Assembly: GCA_000403035.1 (NCBI GenBank)
Contig: AQSL01000127.1
Location: 2,693 to 15,490 of the forward strand
DNA: 12,798 bases
From: Candidatus Latescibacter anaerobius SCGC AAA252-E07
Lineage (GTDB): Bacteria; Latescibacterota; Latescibacteria; Latescibacterales; Latescibacteraceae
Reading direction: 5' to 3'
Shown here: one piece after another, positions 7,205 through 12,798 of the stretch
Position numbering within the stretch: position 1 is the stretch's first letter
Layout of the letters: the number at the start of each line of letters is the position of its first letter
Position numbers and translations under genes: made by a program
The notes under the pieces: generated by a model
Told to the model about the DNA's origin: nothing
What the model saw: the letters and a program-made list of their open reading frames with translations, nothing else
Database searches by the model: none

Positions 7205-7324
7205 GTGATGAAAAAATGATGGCACATGTAAATAAAAACTATTATTTTGAACGACAAAGACACAGAATCATAACGCAATCCGGGAAGACAAACGTTAACA
7301 ACCGGGGCGACGATCTTTCGGGAC
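7205..7324. repeat. 120-bp direct repeat, copy A
   Basis: Matches 8240-8359 at a constant offset of 1035 nt with only a handful of differences and no gaps. It starts at GTGATGAAAAAATGATGG and ends in the bicupin tail. The two copies bracket the HEPN-like gene as direct repeats. A 37-codon frame (7216-7329) runs through it in frame with the bicupin tail, but has only a weak GGGG ribosome site. Confidence 0.85.
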
Positions 7325-7340
7325 GGTAGAAAATTGTAAA
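7282..7340 (+). pseudogene. Orphan 3' tail of a bicupin gene, copy A
   Basis: 59 nt match bicupin 1 (5441-5499) with three differences. They encode GKTNVNNRGDDLSGR, the stop TAG at 7327-7329, and 11 nt of the same 3' flank. The match covers only the last 15 codons; nothing of the cupin barrels remains upstream. One difference turns the conserved Trp (NNWGDD) into Arg, and copy B shares it, so both tails come from one degenerate copy. Confidence 0.85.
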
Positions 7341-7342
7341 AG

Positions 7343-8047
7343 TTATATATCTAATTCATTAATCTTCTTTATATTTTCGTCAATTTTTTCTATTGCATTA
7401 TTGATTAGGTTGTCAATTGTAGTTGGTAAAGATGTTTGTAGCAATAGACCACAACCAAAAAGTAGATTTTTTGAGATTTTCATACATGTTTGTGTTGCAT
7501 TCAAAAGAGAACTCTCTTCTGCAAGATAAATTTTAGGTACAAAATGTTCGAATTCATTTCTTATTTTTATATGAAGCCATTCGAGAATTTGCATTTCTTC
7601 GTCAGTTAATTTTAAACTCCTACTATTAACATATCGATGCATAAAACATTCAGTTTGAATCATTGCAAGTGCATCAAAGAAATTGATAAGATAATTATTA
7701 TCCCTCAATTTATTATAGTTTGTTGGATTTAATTTCTGTTCTGGACATTCCATGGGTTCAGAATATCTCCATGCCTGATTACAACCTTGAACTTTTTTTT
7801 TATTGATTTCCAACCAAGGTTTATTATCTCTTTTATATTTAATACTTCCATTTTTTTTCTTACCCCTCTTACACGTAATTGATATGTTACTTGTGCCACG
7901 GAGCGCTTCTATCATTGAACGATAGAGAGTTAGATAAGCTTCTTTGGCTACTCTAAAATACATTGGATTAGTTTGCCTAAGTTCATATAATAAATGAAGA
8001 AGGTTATTTTCAATAAGATTACCGTTATTTAATTCTTCAAAACACAT
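7343..8047 (-). CDS. HEPN-like protein, AT-rich, probable acquired gene
   Basis: 234 residues from the ATG at 8047; a TTG at 8059 would add four and stands right beside a core-like GTTAGGA (8066-8060). Neither start has a strong ribosome site; TATAAT at 8077-8072 (minus) may be the -10 box. The protein is mostly helical, with a Lys-rich middle (59-87) that reads like a basic loop. Near the C-terminal half is R163-N-E-F-E-H168, an Rx4H motif as in HEPN nucleases and nucleotide-binding folds, within a long helix (ILEWLHIKIRNEFEHF). HEPN proteins are common in toxin-antitoxin and abortive-infection systems; no partner gene is visible. The gene is markedly more AT-rich than its neighbours and lies between direct repeats, which argues for transfer. 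Exact family not recognised. Confidence 0.68.
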   Translation of the reverse strand: MCFEELNNGNLIENNLLHLLYELRQTNPMYFRVAKEAYLTLYRSMIEALRGTSNISITCKRGKKKNGSIKYKRDNKPWLEINKKKVQGCNQAWRYSEPMECPEQKLNPTNYNKLRDNNYLINFFDALAMIQTECFMHRYVNSRSLKLTDEEMQILEWLHIKIRNEFEHFVPKIYLAEESSLLNATQTCMKISKNLLFGCGLLLQTSLPTTIDNLINNAIEKIDENIKKINELDI

Positions 8048-8059
8048 GTTAAGATACAA

Positions 8060-8105
8060 TCCTAACTATATATTATACAAAACTCTGCTAAAGTTTTTTA
8101 TATAT
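8060..8105. repeat. Degenerate copy 3 of the 165-bp repeat edge
   Basis: TCCTAACTATA... carries a core-like GTTAGGA on the minus strand, then TATA, TCTGCTAAAG and TATATA blocks at the same spacing as in copy 2 (TCTGTGCTAAGAACC, TATATA). Roughly 60% alike over 40 nt by eye, in AT-rich sequence, so homology is tentative. Its position just upstream of the HEPN-like gene matches the other two copies. Confidence 0.35.
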
Positions 8106-8239
8106 TACAAAAAATATACTCTTTGTGCTATTTTGTCCATATCTTTTTTGTTTAATTTTTTAAAAAATATTATTTTACTCACCTCATTTGTCTCTTCTCT
8201 TGTCAAAAGAAGGATTTATGGTATGAGTTAAGTATGGGT

Positions 8240-8359
8240 GTGATGAAAAAATGATGGCACATGTAAATAAAAACTATTATTTTAAAAGACAAAGACACAG
8301 AATCATAACGCAATCCGGGAAGACAAACGTTAACAACCGGGGCGATGATCTTTCGGGGC
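8240..8359. repeat. 120-bp direct repeat, copy B
   Basis: Second copy of 7205-7324 at offset 1035. It ends in the bicupin tail and passes directly into the transposase remnant. A 56-codon frame from 8251 to 8421 is a chance read-through of these joined remnants. Confidence 0.85.
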
Positions 8360-8360
8360 G
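8317..8360 (+). pseudogene. Orphan 3' tail of a bicupin gene, copy B
   Basis: Encodes GKTNVNNRGDDLSGR like copy A, but the stop codon is lost: the sequence changes from CGGTAG to CGTTTA at the junction with the following transposase remnant. It has the same Trp-to-Arg change as copy A. Confidence 0.8.
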
Positions 8361-8398
8361 TTTAAAAATATCGGCGAAAATAAAAAGATTATCGGGGA

Positions 8399-8527
8399 AT
8401 ATGGCAGCGAAATTATTATGAACATATTATCAGAAATGAATTGGAATTAAATACTATTCGTGAATACATCACGAATAATCCCGCTCATTGGCAAAATGAT
8501 GAAAATTATCGACCAGAAAGTTCATAA
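8399..8527 (+). pseudogene. C-terminal remnant of a REP-associated Y1 transposase (RAYT)
   Basis: The frame reads IWQRNYYEHIIRNE, then LNTIREYITNNPAHWQND, and a TAA at 8525-8527. WQRNYYEHIIRNE and the IREYI-NNP-W block are the hallmark end of TnpA_REP / Y1_Tnp proteins (COG1943). The catalytic HUH and Tyr regions are absent and in-frame stops occur upstream, so this is a dead fragment of about 42 codons. Such enzymes mobilise REP palindromes, which fits the palindromes at 6979-7047. Its end lies 22 nt before the bicupin 2 start. Confidence 0.85.
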
Positions 8528-8549
8528 AAGATAAATGAGGAGGTTTATC

Positions 8550-9455
8550 ATGAGATCATTATTACTTATCATTATCAGCATTTTTACATGTACTTCATCC
8601 TTTGTACAAGCTGAACAGAAAGGCACGCCACTGTGCGGGCGAACAGATCCTTCCAAATACGAAGAAGTAAAGAATTGCCACGGCGGCGCCGGAAGCGTTT
8701 ATTACATGGAACTTCTGGGCTCGGACTCTTTCGAAACGAACGTGCTTTTCATACATCGCGGAATCATCCCGCCAAAATGCGGCATAGGCGAACACATTCA
8801 CCGTAACATGGAGGAAATGTATTTTGTTTTCAACGCACCGGCGGAATTTACCGTAAACGGACACACCGCATTACTTCCCGCGAGCTCCTGTGTGTTATGT
8901 CCCATGGGGTCTTCTCACGGTATTTACAATAACTCGGACGAGACGCTGGAATGGTTAAACATTGCGGTTTCGAAGGAAAAGTGAATATTCGACTGCGTAA
9001 ATTATAACGATGACCTTAGTAATAAGATGCTGGAATCCCCGGCGCCTTTTCGCCGGGCTCAGTTTGACCGCACGCTCCTCAAACCGGTCGGTCCCGCCCA
9101 TAAGGGTAAGGGGAAAATATTAAACCGCAGGCCCTGGCTCGATGGGAATTTTGAAACCAACTGGGTAAGGATCGGCCATTGTATCCTTCCCCCGGGAACA
9201 TCCATCGGATATCACCAGCACAATACCACCGAAGAGGTCTATTATGTCATGTCCGGCACCGGAAAGATGACTGTCAACGATCATACCTGGGATGTCAGGC
9301 CCGGCGATGCCGTTCCATGTACGCTCCATGATTCACACGGGATTTACAACAATAACCCTGACGAGGATCTCGACATTTTCGTACTGATGGTATCAATGGA
9401 GAAGGATGTCCTCGGCGGTGTTGAGAACTGGGGAATTGATCTGTCGGACCGTTAA
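8550..9455 (+). pseudogene. Bicupin 2, interrupted by one in-frame TGA
   Basis: The start ATG at 8550 has AGGAGG at 8538-8543, 6 nt upstream, and opens a signal peptide ending VQA/EQ. Cupin A is intact (HIHRNMEE, CPMGSSHGIYN). Translation stops at TGA 8982-8984, yet the same frame continues without a break through VNYNDDL (not needing any frameshift), ESPAPF, cupin B (HQHNTTEE, CTLHDSHGIYN) and NWGIDLSDR to the TAA at 9453-9455. Paralogues have Gly at this place (EKGNGK in bicupin 3), so a single GGA-to-TGA change explains it. The full frame would give about 301 residues, as in bicupin 1. The downstream part has an ATG at 9027 but no ribosome site. The stop is probably a recent nonsense mutation; the single-barrel N-terminal half (about 144 residues) could still be made and exported. 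Confidence 0.88.
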
Positions 9456-9499
9456 TATTCTTCCCATGCTAACCTGCATTTTTTATAAGGAGTTGTGCG

Positions 9500-10456
9500 A
9501 TGAGACCGGTATCGAAAATGATTTCACGTATCCTGATCGTCATCTTTATGACTACTGCTGCAATTAGTTACGCTGAGCAGAAAGGCACGCCAATATACGG
9601 GCGCATTGATCCTTCAAAATACATAGTATATGAGCATGTTCATGAAGGTGCGGGAAGCATGTCCTTCATGAGACTGCTCGGGTCGGATACATTCGAAAGT
9701 AACATCTTCAATATACACCGTGGAATAATCCCTCCAAAATGCGGCATAGGCGAACACCTTCACCGTAATTCCGAAGACATGTACTTTGTTTTCAACGCTC
9801 CTGCGGAATTTACTGTCAACGGGCGTACTGCACTGCTTCCCGCAGGTTCATGCGTGTTATGTCCGCTTGGTTCATCCCACGGCATCTACAATAACTCTGA
9901 TGAACCCCTCGAATGGATGAATATTTCAGTTTCCGTAGAAAAGGGTAACGGCAAAACAATTAACTACAAAGAAGACCTCGCCAACCAGAAAGTGGAATCC
10001 CCTGCGCCGTTTAAATGGGCACAGTTCGACCGAAGTCTCATGAAACCGATGGTACAGCCACACCTCGGTAAAGGGGCGATTCTCAATAATAAACCCTGGC
10101 TCGATTATAATTTTTCCACCAACTGGTTCAGGATCGGTCACTGTTTACTCCCCCCGGACACCTCAATCGGGTACCACCAGCATAATGCCACCGAAGAGGT
10201 GTATTATGTCATGTCCGGCACCGGCAGAATAACCGTAAACGATCACACATGGGTGGTCAGGAAAGGCGATGCGATTCCCTGCACGCTTCACGATTCTCAC
10301 GGATTATACAATCATACCGATGAAGACCTCGAGATTCTTGTATTGATAGTGAGGATGGATACATCGAAACTGGAGGGGCACTATAACAAGCTGTTAAAAG
10401 ATGAATACAGGGCACTTGAAGTGATTAACTGGGGAGATGATCTTTCGGGGCGGTAG
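9500..10456 (+). CDS. Secreted bicupin protein 3
   Basis: 318 residues; ATG at 9500 with AAGGAG at 9487-9492, 7 nt upstream. The signal peptide covers residues 1-25 (cleavage SYA/EQ). Cupin A shows EHLHRNSEDMYF and CPLGSSHGIYN; cupin B shows YHQHNATEEVYY and CTLHDSHGLYN, so all metal ligands are kept. Compared with bicupin 1 it has a 15-20-residue charged insert (KLEGHYNKLLKDEYRALEV) just before the shared NWGDDLSGR end. It begins 44 nt after bicupin 2 on the same strand, so the two were probably one transcript. The stop is followed at 22 nt by the second attC, in a flank that resembles that of bicupin 1. Same uncertainty of reaction as for bicupin 1. Confidence 0.9.
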   Translation: MRPVSKMISRILIVIFMTTAAISYAEQKGTPIYGRIDPSKYIVYEHVHEGAGSMSFMRLLGSDTFESNIFNIHRGIIPPKCGIGEHLHRNSEDMYFVFNAPAEFTVNGRTALLPAGSCVLCPLGSSHGIYNNSDEPLEWMNISVSVEKGNGKTINYKEDLANQKVESPAPFKWAQFDRSLMKPMVQPHLGKGAILNNKPWLDYNFSTNWFRIGHCLLPPDTSIGYHQHNATEEVYYVMSGTGRITVNDHTWVVRKGDAIPCTLHDSHGLYNHTDEDLEILVLIVRMDTSKLEGHYNKLLKDEYRALEVINWGDDLSGR

Positions 10457-10478
10457 AAATTTGAAGATATTGGAGGAT

Positions 10479-10566
10479 GTATAACGGTCTGCGGTTCACC
10501 TGCAGTCGCTATCAATAATTACAATTGCACAGAGCTATGGTGGTCAGGTGTAACCGCTGGTTAGGC
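10479..10566 (-). other. Integron attC recombination site (cassette 2)
   Basis: Read on the minus strand from 10566: R'' core GCCTAAC, spacer CA, L'' GCGGTTaCACCTG, a 42-nt variable loop, L' CAGGTGAACCGC, spacer AGACC, core GTTATAC. The arms pair over 12 bp with one bulged A on the L'' side, again 8 nt after the R'' core, and another A follows 6 nt later, the same spacing as in the site at 5509-5636. At 88 bp it is within the usual attC range. The two sites share core and geometry but not arm sequence, as expected of different cassettes. Confidence 0.78.
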
Positions 10567-10735
10567 AACATATGATTGTTATTGATTTATTTTGGTTGTT
10601 CATTCTATATCCTTAATATTCAGACGGCAGGTATGCATTATGTTCATCGTAAGCCCTCTCCAACCAATTAAAATAGTTAAAAACCCTGACACAATAGATT
10701 TATTTTTGTTCGTAATTGATTGAAAGAATTCCCTA

Positions 10736-12325
10736 TCACTTATCCTCTTCAACAACTTTAAATCCTACGAGATGTGCAATATCTTTAATCATTTGCCGAA
10801 AGTCACCAAATGTCCCTGTCCGATGAAGACCATAAGAGTCCACTGCATAAAAATTCTGAATTTTTTCCGCATCAGTGACCTTTGTTATCAGTTTCGTACG
10901 GCAGTGTATCCCCTTGTGTATATCCTTATAATAATCGTCAGGATTAACGGTAACTCCGGTGAAAACACCAATTTTTTTCAACAGAACATACACTTTCCAG
11001 GTTGTAACTGTTTCACCTGCTGGGATAAATACTCTGACTCCGGTACTCGAACCGGGTTTTAACGTGCCGCCTACCGGACTCTCAGCATGGCAACTTATAG
11101 TATACTCAAGTCGTCTTTCGTCACCCCAAGGATTAAGCGGATGACCACAATGAGTTAAGATTGTGAGGTTATTAAAAGTATCGAAGATGATATCACCAAG
11201 CATAGATGGTATACCGCAGAAGTAATAGGCGATTAGATGTGATACTATTATATTGGAATACTCCTGGCATATTGCTTGTATTCCGTGTTTTTGTAATTCC
11301 ATTAAACCAAGGCCAGGCCAAAATCGATGTTCTGTTTTACCGCTACCCGTAAAAGACCGCATATGTGTTGAAACCGCATGACAGTTGTATTTTCTTCTCA
11401 TTGCATCGAATGCGAGATATGATTTAGCAGTATTAATTACTTCTGATTTTGTAGTGTCAACTAATTCTCTGGCTTCACTTATCCACATATCTGCGACCTG
11501 TTCAGCTTCTTTTACATCAACATTTCTGAAAGCCTCATAAAACTCTTCCGGTGGTCGCATGACTAGTTCTGTTCCAAACGTTTCTTTTAACGCCTTTCGA
11601 TATCGTTCATTATAATCTTCAGGAAATCTCTTGTTCGTATCACCGATAGAGTAATCAACAAATGCAAGGAATTTATGTGGAGTGACAACAAGAATCCGTG
11701 TCTGTTTCATTTTGTTCAATACTTCTATCAGTTTGATCTTGTAGATAAGATCGTCGAACATGGCTTGAGAGATTGATGGTTTGCACTGATTCCTTCTGTC
11801 AAGTACGGCAGTAAGCACCCGTACATTTTCGTATGAAGGACCGCCCGTACGGATCAGATCAATTTCTTTTCCGGTTTTAAAAAGGTTATAAGGTATCCAT
11901 GGAAAGACGAGGTGGTTGTTCACCACGATTGTTGGCAATCCGGTCGTGGCTAACTCGAATGGGCCGCCCCCCGCGTATGGGCTGTCGCCTCTTATTAATG
12001 GCCTTAATGTACCTATAATCAGTACTCCATCAAGGTTTTCATTTCGCCGATTTAAATCAGCTATGATATCTTCCATTGTTACATCGGGTTTTGTAATGTC
12101 CCAGACAATGAAATCAACATCCTTGCAGGTTTCGCGAAGTTTTCTGAACACCTCATCATTCGTAAAGAGATTTTCAGGTGCTTTTGACATGTATCCTTTG
12201 GTCGTAAAAACGGTGAATATCTTTGTTTTCTCAAACGTAATATCCCACTCATTTTGATTTGCATAACTCATGAGTCCGCATGATACAACCAGCAAAAATG
12301 AAATGAAACTTACCCTGGACAGCAT
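10736..12325 (-). CDS. Secreted L-fucose/L-arabinose isomerase-like protein
   Basis: 529 residues from the ATG at 12325, with AAGGGGG 5 nt upstream (12331-12337); a TTG 36 nt further up is less likely. An N-terminal signal peptide ends either at SYA/N (about residue 22) or as a lipoprotein (VVS-C16), so the protein leaves the cytoplasm. Residues 95-137 look Rossmann-like (DGVLIIGTL, GLPTIVVNN). Residues 350-520 resemble the FucI/AraA C-terminal fold: C353-QE355, LGD378, THCGHP (391-396) and a final LH501RTGTFGDF...GFKVVEED that matches the conserved end of these isomerases. E355, D378 and H501 are at the spacing of the FucI metal ligands. Aldose isomerases are normally cytoplasmic, so an exported form is odd; binding, sensing or an altered reaction are alternatives. 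It lies in cassette 2. Confidence 0.72.
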   Translation of the reverse strand: MLSRVSFISFLLVVSCGLMSYANQNEWDITFEKTKIFTVFTTKGYMSKAPENLFTNDEVFRKLRETCKDVDFIVWDITKPDVTMEDIIADLNRRNENLDGVLIIGTLRPLIRGDSPYAGGGPFELATTGLPTIVVNNHLVFPWIPYNLFKTGKEIDLIRTGGPSYENVRVLTAVLDRRNQCKPSISQAMFDDLIYKIKLIEVLNKMKQTRILVVTPHKFLAFVDYSIGDTNKRFPEDYNERYRKALKETFGTELVMRPPEEFYEAFRNVDVKEAEQVADMWISEARELVDTTKSEVINTAKSYLAFDAMRRKYNCHAVSTHMRSFTGSGKTEHRFWPGLGLMELQKHGIQAICQEYSNIIVSHLIAYYFCGIPSMLGDIIFDTFNNLTILTHCGHPLNPWGDERRLEYTISCHAESPVGGTLKPGSSTGVRVFIPAGETVTTWKVYVLLKKIGVFTGVTVNPDDYYKDIHKGIHCRTKLITKVTDAEKIQNFYAVDSYGLHRTGTFGDFRQMIKDIAHLVGFKVVEEDK

Positions 12326-12398
12326 TTCATCCCCCTTGGTTATTGTTTTGTGAAATAGCAATATAAAAGTATTGATTTCAACATCATCTTATCCGATA

Positions 12399-12408
12399 TT
12401 TCCCATAT
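12399..12408 (-). promoter_or_regulatory. Shared upstream motif ATATGGGAAA, FucI-like gene
   Basis: One mismatch from the motif upstream of the lactonase and reductase genes, here 74 nt before the start codon. Matching blocks around it (GGATAA, TTGAAAT, TTTATATTGCTAT) make the whole 60-70-nt leader similar to that of the lactonase gene. Confidence 0.5.
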
Positions 12409-12499
12409 CAAAATCATGAGCGTTTATTATATCCTTACACTGATTTACGGTAGAGGACTTGCATAAAAACACTTATTGGTGCTACTCTAGCCACCTAAC

Positions 12500-12663
12500 T
12501 AGTGCTTATATAGTTTCTGTGCTAAGAACCTATATACAGCTATTTGCGCTGTATAAGACCCCACTGAAATATTAAGAAAATACGTGTAATATTATTAATT
12601 TAAATTTGTTATCTTTTAATTATCACTAATTTAGTAGGAATCTTATCCAGTCTGGATAAAACC
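12500..12663. repeat. 165-bp dispersed repeat, copy 2 (attI-like)
   Basis: Pairs with copy 1 at 6584-6748 and starts directly outside the core GTTAGGT (minus strand 12499-12493). The internal hairpin is TATACAGC/GCTGTATA at 12533-12555, whose stem differs from copy 1 while still pairing. At the outer end is a perfect dyad TTATCCAG-T-CTGGATAA (12643-12659). The remaining 135 nt to the window edge hold nothing I can identify. Confidence 0.65.
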
Positions 12664-12798
12664 TCAAACCGGCATCGTTGTCTATGAATTGCCTAATATT
12701 CATGCAGCTTAAATGCTTCAGTAAAATTAATCCTCAGGCTCTCTTTCAACCTTGCCTCCTTGTCCTTTAATGTGTAAACTTATATCAGGACGAGACAA

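Larger units (their letters stand above)
10485..12498 (-). mobile_element. Integron gene cassette 2 (FucI-like gene + attC)
   Basis: The minus-strand segment runs from TTAGGT (12498-12493, after G at 12499) to the G of GTTATAC (10485), about 2014 bp. Circularised, it recreates GTTAGGT, which complements the R'' core GCCTAAC at 6 of 7 positions. It holds one gene, with 169 gene-free nt between stop and attC. It is longer than most cassettes, and its gene has an upstream region like that of the lactonase gene, so origin from the same genome is possible. Confidence 0.6.

Noticed and set aside
8251..8421. 56-codon frame joining the duplicated repeat, the bicupin tail and transposase sequence
   Set aside because: It has no ribosome site, and it crosses the transposase remnant in the wrong frame. 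It looks like a chance fusion.
8982..8984. TGA as selenocysteine or a recoded codon
   Set aside because: Paralogues have Gly here, in a linker with no redox role. Other genes in the window end at TGA normally (for example the FucI-like gene).
9027..9455. A separate single-cupin gene
   Set aside because: There is no ribosome site before the ATG and no signal peptide. The frame is continuous with bicupin 2 upstream of the TGA, so it is the second half of that gene.
12740..12798. Possible insertion sequence end at the right edge (GTCCT...AGGAC spacing, TGTGTAAACTTATATCAGGAC)
   Set aside because: The inverted repeat is only 5 bp and no transposase frame is visible before the window ends, so it cannot be supported.

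Overview
The window looks like a piece of chromosome from an uncultured Gram-negative bacterium with an exported, sugar-directed metabolism. Nearly every intact gene has a Tat, Sec or lipoprotein export signal, ribosome sites are strong AGGAGG types, and the families (SMP-30 lactonase, Tat-exported aldo/keto reductase with Fe-S cysteines, GH88 hydrolase, secreted bicupins, FucI-like protein) recall Latescibacterota- or Bacteroidota-like environmental lineages. That placement is a guess; no phylogenetic marker is present.

Left part (1-4184): an SMP-30/gluconolactonase-like gene running off the left edge, diverging from a Tat-exported aldo/keto reductase. The reductase carries an odd GC-rich, 18-residue tandem repeat. 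A lipoprotein-type GH88 unsaturated glucuronyl hydrolase follows on the minus strand. Two hairpin terminators lie between the last two genes.

Middle and right (4185-12798): this is the unusual part. Three paralogous secreted bicupin genes lie on the plus strand (the second has one in-frame TGA), together with two short tails of further bicupin copies. Directly 3' of bicupin 1 and of bicupin 3 there is an integron-type attC site oriented on the minus strand. Each shows a GCCTAAC core, long paired arms with bulged bases on the L'' side only, unpaired spacers and a GTTATMC core. Each attC follows a minus-strand gene: a CPBP membrane protease in one case, a secreted FucI/AraA-like protein in the other. 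At the far end of each gene is a second core site (GTTGGGC or GTTAGGT), and beyond it lies the same ~165-bp repeat.

The simplest reading is that two different integron gene cassettes (about 1.07 and 2.01 kb) inserted between G and TT of two duplicated attI-like sites. Each site would consist of the 165-bp repeat plus the 3' flank of a bicupin gene. A third, decayed case may be the AT-rich HEPN-like gene at 7343-8047, which lies between a bicupin tail and a degenerate version of the repeat but has no attC. No integrase is visible in the window.

Around 6.9-8.5 kb are perfect palindromes, a 120-bp direct duplication and the C-terminal fragment of a REP-associated Y1 transposase, showing that the area is a hotspot of small mobile elements and duplication. 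A shared motif (ATATGGGRAAT) upstream of the lactonase, the reductase and the FucI-like gene suggests common control of these three.
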